Assembly: GCA_938038445.1 (NCBI GenBank)
Contig: CALHRZ010000010.1
Coordinates: forward strand, 80,757-144,756
DNA length: 64,000 nucleotides
Reading direction: 5' to 3'
Source of the DNA: an uncultured bacterium
GTDB lineage: Bacteria; Verrucomicrobiota; Kiritimatiellia; CAIKKV01
Both the position numbers and the translations under genes were made by a program. Shown piece after piece: positions 27,631-36,465 of this stretch; the stretch's first letter is position 1, and each line of letters opens with the position of its first letter. The notes under the pieces were generated by a model. That model saw nothing but the letters and a program-made list of their open reading frames with translations. It made no database searches and was not told the DNA's origin.

Positions 27631-28394
27631 TGAAAAACAAGAACAACTATTACAAAGACACGGCGGAAACTCTCCGATGGATGCTTCGGGGTGGCGGCCA
27701 ACATGAAGCGGATTCCCGACGCTTCAAGTCCGGTCCAGCTTCCCTCCACTGGCGATGGCAACCGGGGTCTGTTCTCATCGCGCGCGGTTTTTCTGTGCGA
27801 CCGGACAGTGCTCCTCGCGCCGGCATGGAGGGGTGGATTTACAGCGGAATAAATCGAGAGGGAGCGCTGGAGTTCCGTTTAGGAACGGCCGTTGAATTTG
27901 CCAATGGCCGAGCGCACTACCGCTTTCGGTTTCGTTTGGGTTTACCGGTTGGCGGATGTTTTGCATTATGCCGGACCGATACACCCATCCTTGCCATGAT
28001 TCGCGAGTTGGAGGAGGGCCGCATTCTCCTGAGCGTGGCCGATCCCGATTTGCGGCTGCCGAAGCGTCGCAACATGGCTTACTTGGATGACGAGGCGTTG
28101 CGGACGCAGGCGCGGGCATCATCGGTCCGGGTGGAATTGCGTGGGGCGTGGCGGGCGGTTCACGACACCGCGTGCCGTCCAAGCGAAGATATCGGATGTT
28201 CGAAGAATAAGGGGGCACCAGATGCCTTGGTTGAGGTCTCGGGTGACCGGTCGAATCAAAGGACGCATCTTGTTCTGGTTTGCCGTTATGGAGAGACGCG
28301 GGAAATCGAATTGGCGCCGTGCGCCCACCCTCAACAAACAAAAGGAATAAGGATAGGGTCATGCGAAACAAACCGCTTGCGCTTATCGTCATGA
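27630..28394 (+). CDS. Internally deleted PL8 (chondroitin ABC lyase-like) relic
   Basis: A 254-residue frame starting with GTG that shares a base with the previous stop. Residues about 20-105 resemble the N-terminal jelly-roll of chondroitin ABC lyases: SGPASLHWRWQPGSVL, MEGWIYSGINREGALEFRLG and HYRFRFRLGLPVGG. This joins directly to the C-terminal beta-sandwich: PILAMIRELEEGRILLSVAD, SVRVELRGAW and HLVLVCRYGETREIELAP. The alpha/alpha toroid and central catalytic part (several hundred residues, with the Tyr/His/Arg site) are missing, without a frame break. No signal peptide is visible. It may be a relic or a free carbohydrate-binding protein. The 3' end overlaps the DUF4838 gene by 34 bases. 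Similarity is by eye. Confidence 0.6.
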   Translation: MKNKNNYYKDTAETLRWMLRGGGQHEADSRRFKSGPASLHWRWQPGSVLIARGFSVRPDSAPRAGMEGWIYSGINREGALEFRLGTAVEFANGRAHYRFRFRLGLPVGGCFALCRTDTPILAMIRELEEGRILLSVADPDLRLPKRRNMAYLDDEALRTQARASSVRVELRGAWRAVHDTACRPSEDIGCSKNKGAPDALVEVSGDRSNQRTHLVLVCRYGETREIELAPCAHPQQTKGIRIGSCETNRLRLSS

Positions 28395-31300
28395 GCATCA
28401 TCCCATGGATCAGTCAAGGGCAAGAATATCTAGCCCGCGATGGCATTGCCGTGGGGGTCATCGTGCATAACGGCTTCACCAACCCGGCGCCCAACCTTTC
28501 CGCTCCGCACGTCCGACAAGGTCATATTCTGTCTCCTGCTCATACGCTTCAACTCTACCTGAAGGAGATGACGGGGGTGGAGATTCCGCTTGTGGCTCGG
28601 GCCGAAGAGGCCGGCGACCGACCGGCGATCGTGCTGCAGGTTGCCGACAAAGTGCCGGGCGCGAGCAGCCGAATCACGGCGCAACAGGCATACCGATTGA
28701 GGACCGAGGGGAAGAAACTCACGATTCTGGCCGCCACACCGCTCGGTCTCCATCTGGCCGTGTATGGACTTCTGGAAGACCACTTAGGATGCCGCTTCTA
28801 CACCTTCAAACGCAAGGGGTTGGGTTACGCCGGGCGTGGGTTTGAAATTATTCCGCCACGGCCCACCCTTACCTTGCCGGCAATCGACGATGTTCAGGAA
28901 CCGGCATTTGCCAATCGAGGGGTGATCTATTGGGTGGGAAGTTATCCCTGGATTCTACAGAACCGCGGGATCGGGCTGCCGGCTGACAGCACCAGCGGTT
29001 CCTTGAGCGCGCATCACAATTTCTATGATTTGGTCCCGCCCCAGGATAAGAAGCGGGGGCAGGAGATTCTTCAAAAGGGACTTTTCACCGACCATCCCGA
29101 GTTTTATCCCATGAACCGGGAAGGACGGCGCGAGCCCACGTGGGCAATGGGTCTATGCGGGACGAATCCCGATTTGTCCCGATTCCTTGCGGAAGGGATC
29201 CAGAACGCCATTCGCCGCCGCATCGAGCAGGCGCGGGGCGGAGCCATTGACTGGACCCTTCCGTTTCCTTCGGCCCAAGGCGACGGTTTTACCGGTTGCC
29301 AATGTCCCACCTGCCGCAAACTCGTTCAGGCCGAGGCGTCGGAAGCCGCTCCTTTGATTCTGATGCTCAATCGAGCGTTGGAGATTGCGGAAACAGAGTA
29401 TCCACAGGCTCGTTTGATCACGTTTGCCTATTTCGAAACGCTTGACGCTCCCAAGACGATTCGTCCGCATTCGAACCTCTGGATCAATGTGGTTTCCAGC
29501 AGCCGCAGTCAGAACATGGCAGGGGACCAAGTCGGACCCATTGCCGGCAATCCGGCCAATCGGGATTATGCACGTGCGTTGAGCGAATGGCCTAAAATCG
29601 CGCCGGATCGCGTCACGGTGTGGCATTGGGACAGTTATCGGGCGGAATGGCCGTCGGTGTTCTTTGTCAAGCCCAACATCCAATACTGGAGACAGTGCGG
29701 CATCTATGGGGTCAATCCTCAGTTTTGTGGCGGACCTTGGGTAAATTTGCTGGCGTGGCTCTACCTCAAACTGTTGTGGAATCCCGATGCGGACGATCAG
29801 GCTTTGGTCCGCCAGTTTTGCGAGGATAATTACGGTAAGGAAGCCGGCGAGTATGTGGTGGAATACCTCCAGCTGATTCACGAGGCGTATGTCCAGAGCC
29901 TTCACGTGCCGAGCGCGGTGCGTTGGAGCGGGTGGACACCGATGTTGCGCTTAAAATATTTCCCGCCTTCTCGCCTTGCGCGGATGACGGAACGGATGGA
30001 CCGGGCCGTGGCTGCGGCGGAGAAGGCGGGCGATCCGGCACGGCTGGCGAACCTTCTTGCGGCGAGGGGGCAGTCGTTGGATGTGGTCGTGCTCAATGAA
30101 GCGGCGCTCAGCGGCAAGCCGTGGGGACCCGTTCGTTTTGAGGGTGACAACAAGGAATGGTTCGTGGCGGGTGCGGATCCGAGAGTGCCCCCCGCGCTGA
30201 TGCGCGCGAAGCAAGGGATCGTAGCGGACGGGGGCGGGGAACATGGCGTCATGCGGGCGATTGCCAATTATGTTGGACAGAATGGGGGGCCCCTTGTGCA
30301 GCTCAGCGGAAACACGTTGACTGCTCTTGTTTGTCCGGATCTTAAAGGCCAGATTGTCGGTTTGACGGAGCGGGGGAGCGGAAAAGAACTTCTTGCCAAG
30401 CAAGGGGCAGAAGCGGGGTATCGGGACCTGTTTCCTCGAATCAACGCTCTGCTCTGGCTTCCGCCCAAACGGGCCGATGAAATTGTTCGGCGCATGAACG
30501 ACGACTGGTCTCGTTTGTGGAGCGATTTTCGGAATGAGCGACAGGAAGCCTTGGAAACGTGCCTGGTTCTTTCCCCCCCGTTTTATGGCTTTGATCCGAG
30601 TCGGCGGCTTCATCGAACGGTCCACTTGACGGAAAAAGGAATGGAAGTCGAACGCCGCTACACGGGAAAGCTGGACAATCCGGACCGGTTTACCACACGG
30701 TGGCGGCTGGCCCTTCCTGAGCCGAAAGCGGCTCGTGTCGCCATCAAGGGCCCGGGATTTGAAGAATTGCTGGATCTTCGGTATGCGGTCCCGGGTGGGA
30801 TAGAGGGGGTGAAAGCGGGCGAGAGGCTGCCCGGCTTGGATGCCATGGACGAACGATTCGACACAGTGATTGCCGTTTCCGATGCCGAAACTGTCCGTCG
30901 TACACTCAAGGCCGATGCGGCGGCGGGAGAGTTAACGGTGACGCTCGATCGCGGCGACGGACTGGCGGTGACAGTGGCTACCCCGGCCGATGGCTGGGAA
31001 GCGGTGGAAATCAAGCCTGTGGTGGACCAGGGATACTTGGAGATTACCCTGGTGGGCGCGCCGGTTCGAACGGAATCGGGCGAGGCGCGTGATTTGGTTT
31101 TGCCTGTGCAGACGTTGATGGAGCGAACGGTGCCGGGGGGCTCCCGTCTGTCCGACAGGTCCGACTTGTCCGAGCCGCCTCCTCAGAGAAGCCCTCCTGC
31201 TGCGATTCGGCAGACGGGTCTGCGCACCGCGATTAATGACCGGGATGGGGCAGAACTGGTGTGGATTCCTGCCGGCGAGTTTGTGCGGGGATCGGAACGA

Positions 31301-31963
31301 TATTCCGATGAACGGCCGCAGCGGAAGATTTACGTGGATGGTTATTGGATCTACAAGACACCGGTGACCGTGGCGCAGTACAAGAAGTTTTGTGCGGAAA
31401 CCGGCCGGGAATTCAAGCCGACGTGGGGGCAGGGCATGCAGACCGATCCTAAGGCGGAGGACGGCACCTATCCGGTTCAATGCAACTGGTATGAGGCCGA
31501 AGCGTACGCGAAATGGGTTGGCGCCCTGCTGCCAACCGAGGCGCAATGGGAAAAGGCAGCGCGCGGCACGGATGGCCGGGAATATCCGTGGGGCAACGAA
31601 TGGAACCCCGCGAAATGTGTGAGCATGGACCATACGATTTATCGCTTCTCACCCGGATTCCGGCCTGTTGGAAGTCGCCCTGATGGTGCTAGCCCGTACG
31701 GTGTGCTCGACATGGCCGGCAACGTTTGGGAATGGGCTGCGGACTGGTACGACCACGAATATTACCAAACCGCGCCGGAGAAGAACCCGACCGGACCGGC
31801 GAAGGGCAGCCACAAAGTATTGCGCGGCGGATGCAGTTTGTTCGACGAGCGGTTCAGCCGCACAACGGCGCGCATGGCCATGCCCCCCCATGTTCGCGAC
31901 TGGACCCCGGCCGGCTTCCGGTGCGTGGTCGCAGGTCCGGAACCCAGTGTCGCCACGCCATAA
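28361..31963 (+). CDS. Secreted DUF4838 protein fused to an FGE-like (SUMF1) domain
   Basis: The ATG at 28361 follows AAGGATAGG; the 1200-residue product has a signal peptide ending ISQGQ. Residues about 35-180 resemble the N-terminal domain of alpha-glucuronidase-type proteins (LTILAATPLGLHLAVYGLLE). Residues about 180-560 match DUF4838 with its SAQGDGFTGCQCPTC zinc-like motif. Residues about 560-930 are beta-rich. After a Pro/Ser linker, residues about 962-1195 are an FGE-sulfatase fold (LVWIPAGEFVRGS, LPTEAQWEKAARGTDGREYP, GVLDMAGNVWEWAADWYD, HKVLRGGCSLFDERFSRTTA). The two active-site Cys of sulfatase-activating FGE are absent, so it is unlikely to mature the nearby sulfatases; a binding or other iron/copper-free role is more likely. 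Exported glycan-processing enzyme suspected. Confidence 0.8.
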   Translation: MRNKPLALIVMSIIPWISQGQEYLARDGIAVGVIVHNGFTNPAPNLSAPHVRQGHILSPAHTLQLYLKEMTGVEIPLVARAEEAGDRPAIVLQVADKVPGASSRITAQQAYRLRTEGKKLTILAATPLGLHLAVYGLLEDHLGCRFYTFKRKGLGYAGRGFEIIPPRPTLTLPAIDDVQEPAFANRGVIYWVGSYPWILQNRGIGLPADSTSGSLSAHHNFYDLVPPQDKKRGQEILQKGLFTDHPEFYPMNREGRREPTWAMGLCGTNPDLSRFLAEGIQNAIRRRIEQARGGAIDWTLPFPSAQGDGFTGCQCPTCRKLVQAEASEAAPLILMLNRALEIAETEYPQARLITFAYFETLDAPKTIRPHSNLWINVVSSSRSQNMAGDQVGPIAGNPANRDYARALSEWPKIAPDRVTVWHWDSYRAEWPSVFFVKPNIQYWRQCGIYGVNPQFCGGPWVNLLAWLYLKLLWNPDADDQALVRQFCEDNYGKEAGEYVVEYLQLIHEAYVQSLHVPSAVRWSGWTPMLRLKYFPPSRLARMTERMDRAVAAAEKAGDPARLANLLAARGQSLDVVVLNEAALSGKPWGPVRFEGDNKEWFVAGADPRVPPALMRAKQGIVADGGGEHGVMRAIANYVGQNGGPLVQLSGNTLTALVCPDLKGQIVGLTERGSGKELLAKQGAEAGYRDLFPRINALLWLPPKRADEIVRRMNDDWSRLWSDFRNERQEALETCLVLSPPFYGFDPSRRLHRTVHLTEKGMEVERRYTGKLDNPDRFTTRWRLALPEPKAARVAIKGPGFEELLDLRYAVPGGIEGVKAGERLPGLDAMDERFDTVIAVSDAETVRRTLKADAAAGELTVTLDRGDGLAVTVATPADGWEAVEIKPVVDQGYLEITLVGAPVRTESGEARDLVLPVQTLMERTVPGGSRLSDRSDLSEPPPQRSPPAAIRQTGLRTAINDRDGAELVWIPAGEFVRGSERYSDERPQRKIYVDGYWIYKTPVTVAQYKKFCAETGREFKPTWGQGMQTDPKAEDGTYPVQCNWYEAEAYAKWVGALLPTEAQWEKAARGTDGREYPWGNEWNPAKCVSMDHTIYRFSPGFRPVGSRPDGASPYGVLDMAGNVWEWAADWYDHEYYQTAPEKNPTGPAKGSHKVLRGGCSLFDERFSRTTARMAMPPHVRDWTPAGFRCVVAGPEPSVATP

Positions 31964-31994
31964 CAGGAGATGAAAACACAGGAAAATGCGCTAC

Positions 31995-32080
31995 AAAGGA
32001 GGTGCTAGATGCGTGAGGGAAAGTCCGTATCGTCAAAAGCAACTGTTGAGTCGAAAAGCGTTAAAAGGAGAAAACCCGTG
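31995..32080 (+). promoter_or_regulatory. Two Shine-Dalgarno/start pairs for one secreted protein
   Basis: AAAGGAGG (31995-32002) lies six bases before ATG 32009. AAAAGGAG (32063-32070) lies seven bases before an in-frame GTG at 32078. The second start gives a compact signal peptide, the first adds 23 mostly Ser/Lys-rich residues. Confidence 0.6.
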
Positions 32081-33541
32081 AAACTGCTGGTATGCCATAT
32101 TGTGATGTTGGGAATACTGATGACCGGCCGGGCCGCGTCAGACACCTTTGTGTGGGTGACGGATGGGAACGGCGACTGGAACGATTCGGCGAACTGGATC
32201 AAACTCTCCGGTAGCTCCGCTCGTACTTTTCCGAACGACACATCGGACACGGCTCACATTACCAACGCACTATCTAGTGCCCTAACGATCCGTGTTCCGG
32301 GGACCTATTCGGTTGGCGAATTAAGAGTGGGCGATCCGAGCCATCTTATTGTTTTTTCCGGAACCGGTACCTTACAGCGGTCTTCGACCATGCACTGGTA
32401 TATTGCTAATGCAGGAACCGTGCGATTCGATATCAACGTAACCGTCATCAGCGGAACCCTTCCGAACCTATATGGATCGAGTCCCGGGGGTGTCCTAATC
32501 ATTAATACCAACAGCACCTTTCATTCCCCGAACCGGTGGCGGCTTTATAGCAATCTGACATTACGCGTATGGGGAAAAATTAACGCCAATTCGAGCATGC
32601 TCTCCTTGTCCGATGCTGGAACGAGACTGGAAATCGGTCGGGATGATTTCTCCAACGTTCCACAGGGGATTAATTTCGGTCCATCTACAGAATTTGCGCC
32701 GATCGGTGGACATCGTCGCATCGACCGTTCCCTGACAATGATAGGGATCCGAAATCTTCTTTTCGATGGTTCGACCGGGTACAATTTGGAAACAAGCGGC
32801 GATGCCTTCATCAGCACACCGGCCGGAACTGGAAGCGGGACGCCGTGCCTTCTGGTCAGTTCATCGCGGCTCACAATTGGGGGACGTTTCGGGTTTGCCG
32901 CCGCGTCGGTCGGCGATCGCGATTTTCATCGCCATCCGATCCGATTGATCAACGATGGGGCCCTTGAGTTGGCGAACTTGGCCACCAATTATCAGGTCGG
33001 GGCCGATCTGGTGATCGACGGAACCGGCACCCTTCTCCTGAACAACGCCATCGGCTCGGCGACCGCCTCCAACAACACCCTCGTGGTCGGACGCAAGAAT
33101 CATATCTCGAGCACTCAGGTTTATCTTGGCGGCACCGGTTCGACAGACAGTGCATTGATTATTGGAGGGGGTGGGATACTGGACCCCGGAAACGGCGGCG
33201 CGGGCACCTTGACGATTAACAGCAATGTGACGTTTGAGGCGGGCGCCAAGTATCGTTGGGAACGCAATGGCAGCCAAACGGACCTTCTCGTGGTGCAGGG
33301 GGATCTGACGATCAACGATGATTTTGAAATACAAGTGGTTCAACAGGCGGCGGACGGCCGGTCGGCCATTGACATCATCACCTATACCGGCGGGTTCACC
33401 GGTGACCCCTCGAAGTGGACATTGACGCCACCGTCTGGCGCTCAGGGGTTCGGGAATCTTGCCGTGGAGGATACGGGAACGTCCATCCGCTTGACCGGAC
33501 TGCCGGCTCCATCCGCCGGTACTCTCATTCAGATCCGGTAG
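32009..33541 (+). CDS. Secreted beta-strand protein with GT-x-x-x-IR tail
   Basis: The 510-residue frame contains a signal peptide (KLLVCHIVMLGILMTGRAAS) followed by TFVWVTDGNGDWNDSANW, the W/NW N-terminal module, then long stretches of short beta-strands and Asn/Gly/Thr-rich turns (GTLLLNNAIGSATASNNTLV; LIIGGGGILDPGNGGAGTLT) typical of autotransporter-associated right-handed beta-helices. It ends PSAGTLIQIR. No catalytic residues recognised, no C-terminal autotransporter barrel and no PEP-CTERM. It directly precedes the PKD/LamG-type gene (36 bases). Two alternative starts exist, ATG 32009 and GTG 32078. Probably surface-exposed or periplasmic; role unknown. Confidence 0.8.
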   Translation: MREGKSVSSKATVESKSVKRRKPVKLLVCHIVMLGILMTGRAASDTFVWVTDGNGDWNDSANWIKLSGSSARTFPNDTSDTAHITNALSSALTIRVPGTYSVGELRVGDPSHLIVFSGTGTLQRSSTMHWYIANAGTVRFDINVTVISGTLPNLYGSSPGGVLIINTNSTFHSPNRWRLYSNLTLRVWGKINANSSMLSLSDAGTRLEIGRDDFSNVPQGINFGPSTEFAPIGGHRRIDRSLTMIGIRNLLFDGSTGYNLETSGDAFISTPAGTGSGTPCLLVSSSRLTIGGRFGFAAASVGDRDFHRHPIRLINDGALELANLATNYQVGADLVIDGTGTLLLNNAIGSATASNNTLVVGRKNHISSTQVYLGGTGSTDSALIIGGGGILDPGNGGAGTLTINSNVTFEAGAKYRWERNGSQTDLLVVQGDLTINDDFEIQVVQQAADGRSAIDIITYTGGFTGDPSKWTLTPPSGAQGFGNLAVEDTGTSIRLTGLPAPSAGTLIQIR

Positions 33542-33577
33542 TACGGGAAGAGTGTCGGAAGTGGAGTTAGGAAACGC

Positions 33578-36448
33578 ATGAGAAACAGACGAAAGACCGA
33601 AATGAAGTGTTGGTTGGTGAGGACCCTGATCTTTGGAATCGCGGGGCTGGAAATGTTGCAGGAGGTGCGAGCGCAAAGGGGCGGAGAAGGCTGGATGCCG
33701 GAAGTGTTGTATGAGCCGCAAATGGGCTCAAAAAACCTGGGCGCTGCCCCCGATTTGGCCGCATGGGCCAAACAACCGCAGTTCGGTCCGGAGGGGCGAC
33801 CGTTGCCGGTAACGGGGTGCTGGATGGCGGAGGGTCTATTCGGTCCTGACCGTTTTGTCCAGTTGATCCAACAAGGCCATCATGTGATGTTGACTTTTCT
33901 GGGCGTCAGCGGTCAAGTCATTCGGGGTTTCAAGGGCGAGGACCCGCGGCAGCGGCAGAAAATCACGGCACGGATCGAGGCGTATCGGCCTGCGCTTGAG
34001 TTCGCTCGAGAACACAACCTTCCCATTGCCATCCGCGAATGGAACTGGTCGTCCATGCCAGGCCAGTACCAGGAGATGACCGCCCACTTTGAAAAACGCG
34101 CGATTCCCTTGGAGCAGGATGTGCGCGTCATTGCCGGAGGTGAGCCGGGAAAAGCGCCTGATCCCTTTGGGCCGGTCGAAGCCTGGCGGGAATGGGGCGC
34201 CTTTTGGTTCGGCAACGATTTCATGCGCGCGATTCAGCGTATCTACCCGAATCCGCCGCTCGTCATTCTGCTCGACAACAACGAGGGACCGAAGGTCCGC
34301 AGTGCGGACGAGATCCCCGCTGACTACCCCCGTCTAATCGCTTTTCTTGGCGGCAAGCCGCCCGCCGATCGTCGCGCCATCGAGCGGGCGATCCAGGAAG
34401 GATACGCGGAACGTTACCGTGCGATGTTCGAAGCCGCCCGTGCGGCGATGATTGAACCGGCTTGGCGTCGGAATGTCCGTTTCGTGGCCTATAACACCCT
34501 CTGGGACACCGGCTACATCGGGCAGGGCGGGCGGCCGCAGACCGGGATCGGATTCGATCCGGATAGGGGCTGGACGGCTTGTTGGATGTTCGATGGCAGC
34601 ATGCCGGAACTTTACGACAACGACTGGCAACCCGAAAAGACCGACTTCAGACCTTGGAGTCCTCAGACCGAAGCGATGAACTACTTTGCCGCGCAGTCCT
34701 GGGTATTTTCTCGCAATCCGGACTTTTACTGGAGCGTGATCGCCTGGGATGGCGAACGTCCGTCGAACGCTTGGCGCGGGCGCCGAAGCGCCTCGAAAAC
34801 TTATACCTACGTCACCCGCGGTCAACGTTGGGATTTTGACCGCTATCAGGGTTGGCTTCAATTCACACTTTGGGTCACGCGACCCCGTGAATTTCGCGAG
34901 TTCCGCGGCAACACGCCGGAACGCCACGCCCACGTGGAAGGGACCTTCCAAGCCGTCCTGGAAGCGGTGGATCGGCCATGGACGAACCCTGTTTTGCGCG
35001 ACTTCTGGCGGTTTGGGGAACTGGTTCCCAACCGCGACGAACGCCCTTGGTTTGACAGTTTGACCGAGTTCCATCCGAAATGGGTCCGCGATATGGACCG
35101 GTGGTATCTGCTGACGGCCGACGTCAATCCCCCCCGGACCAACTGGACCGAAACGACGGTTCTTCGGGTATTTGCGCTCGCGTTGCGAATGGGTGAGAAA
35201 CCGAATCGGCGGTGGCTTCTCTATGCCCATGCGCCCCTCGGTGCGGTTCCCGACGTCACCGTGACCGTTCCCGAAGTCGGCCCTATTCGTCTTGAGTCGG
35301 TGCCCAAGAGCGGCACGTTTTTTTTGTTGGAGGAGGGAACGCGAACGCCCACACGGCTGATCGCCGGCGGACCTGACGAACTGATGGTATCGCCCGAGCG
35401 GCAATGGGCAAAGGCGGGTGAAACGGTGTCGTTCGAAGCACGGGTTGCTCATGCGCCGGGACAGCGGTTTACCGAGTTTCGGTGGCAGCTTGGCGACGAG
35501 ACCGTTCTCGAACAGGATCGCCTTGCGCCCGTTCGCCATGTCTATTCCTCCAACGGCACCTATCGGGTGACCGTTGAAGGACGGCTGGAGAGAGGCGGCG
35601 TATTGCGCGAGCAGGCGGTGGTATGGGTGGGCGAACCTCCTCCTTCGACCGTGATTTATGATCTCCCGCTGTGCGCCTCTTTTGAATGGGAGGGGCCATG
35701 GGATGCAGCCGACGACGATCCGACGCGGCTGATCTCGTATCGCCATCTTCCCAATCGCGGCCACGCTCCCGCACCGGTGCTGGTTGGAGGACGTTTTGTC
35801 GAAGATCCTGAACGCGGGTCGGTTCTTGAACTCGAGGGGAAGGAAGACGCTGTCTGGTTGATCCGGAATCGCGATACGGTGATGGATCAAGAGGGGCATC
35901 CGAACCAGACAATTTCCTTTTGGTTCAAGGCGTGGGACAATCAGAAGCGGCAGGTTCTTTATGCGCAGGGGTTTCACATGGCAGGGTTCAACATCTATCT
36001 CCATGAGGGGCGGCTGTATGCGGGAAGCTGGGCTCCAGTGGATGGAAAAGTTTCGGATTGGTTTCCGATCTATGGACGGAACTTTCCCGGGCACTGGTTG
36101 AGCGCGGATGGAATCGGGACCGGCGTTTGGCATCATGTCGCGTTGGTGCTTCGCGAGGCGACCACCGAGGTGCGGGATAATGTCATGCATTTGTATTTAG
36201 ACGGCAAACGGGTTGCGAGCGGGGAGGGGGTGCGAATCCCGCGGCACTATGGCGTAGCACGCCTAGGGACAGGACCCATTGGCAACGAACTTCTGACGCG
36301 ATTTCATGACGGCGAGACCGATGGGAAGAAGGTATTCAAGTTTCGAGGGCGTTTGGCCGATTTTCGTTTTAGCCATGATTCGGGAGGTCTCGGGCATGGG
36401 GGCGCTGAGGAGGCAAACCAAAAGAAAGAGGTGGCGGAGGCGCCGTGA
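33578..36448 (+). CDS. Secreted PKD/LamG-type protein with putative glycosidase-like N-terminal half
   Basis: The 956-residue product has a signal peptide ending EVRAQ. Residues about 40-590 look like a TIM-barrel enzyme region (LPIAIREWNWSSMPGQYQEM; NPPLVILLDNNEGPKV; FYWSVIAWDGERPSNAW), with candidate acidic residues, but no family I can name. Residues about 600-690 are a PKD domain (AGETVSFEARVAHAPGQRFT; HVYSSNGTYRVTVEG). Residues about 700-930 are a concanavalin-like LamG domain (QTISFWFKAWDNQKRQVLYA; GTGVWHHVALVLRE; HLYLDGKRVASGEGV), which suits carbohydrate contact. It is flanked by two secreted tail-motif proteins. Likely an extracellular polysaccharide hydrolase or binding protein. Confidence 0.75.
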   Translation: MRNRRKTEMKCWLVRTLIFGIAGLEMLQEVRAQRGGEGWMPEVLYEPQMGSKNLGAAPDLAAWAKQPQFGPEGRPLPVTGCWMAEGLFGPDRFVQLIQQGHHVMLTFLGVSGQVIRGFKGEDPRQRQKITARIEAYRPALEFAREHNLPIAIREWNWSSMPGQYQEMTAHFEKRAIPLEQDVRVIAGGEPGKAPDPFGPVEAWREWGAFWFGNDFMRAIQRIYPNPPLVILLDNNEGPKVRSADEIPADYPRLIAFLGGKPPADRRAIERAIQEGYAERYRAMFEAARAAMIEPAWRRNVRFVAYNTLWDTGYIGQGGRPQTGIGFDPDRGWTACWMFDGSMPELYDNDWQPEKTDFRPWSPQTEAMNYFAAQSWVFSRNPDFYWSVIAWDGERPSNAWRGRRSASKTYTYVTRGQRWDFDRYQGWLQFTLWVTRPREFREFRGNTPERHAHVEGTFQAVLEAVDRPWTNPVLRDFWRFGELVPNRDERPWFDSLTEFHPKWVRDMDRWYLLTADVNPPRTNWTETTVLRVFALALRMGEKPNRRWLLYAHAPLGAVPDVTVTVPEVGPIRLESVPKSGTFFLLEEGTRTPTRLIAGGPDELMVSPERQWAKAGETVSFEARVAHAPGQRFTEFRWQLGDETVLEQDRLAPVRHVYSSNGTYRVTVEGRLERGGVLREQAVVWVGEPPPSTVIYDLPLCASFEWEGPWDAADDDPTRLISYRHLPNRGHAPAPVLVGGRFVEDPERGSVLELEGKEDAVWLIRNRDTVMDQEGHPNQTISFWFKAWDNQKRQVLYAQGFHMAGFNIYLHEGRLYAGSWAPVDGKVSDWFPIYGRNFPGHWLSADGIGTGVWHHVALVLREATTEVRDNVMHLYLDGKRVASGEGVRIPRHYGVARLGTGPIGNELLTRFHDGETDGKKVFKFRGRLADFRFSHDSGGLGHGGAEEANQKKEVAEAP

Positions 36449-36465
36449 CCCACGGAGAAACTACC

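Noticed and set aside
31245-31963. FGE domain as maturase of the neighbouring sulfatases
   Set aside because: The active-site cysteines are absent and the host protein is exported while the sulfatases are not.
34334-36190. Minus-strand 618-codon ORF
   Set aside because: Antisense to the PKD/LamG protein; no SD, no recognisable motif.
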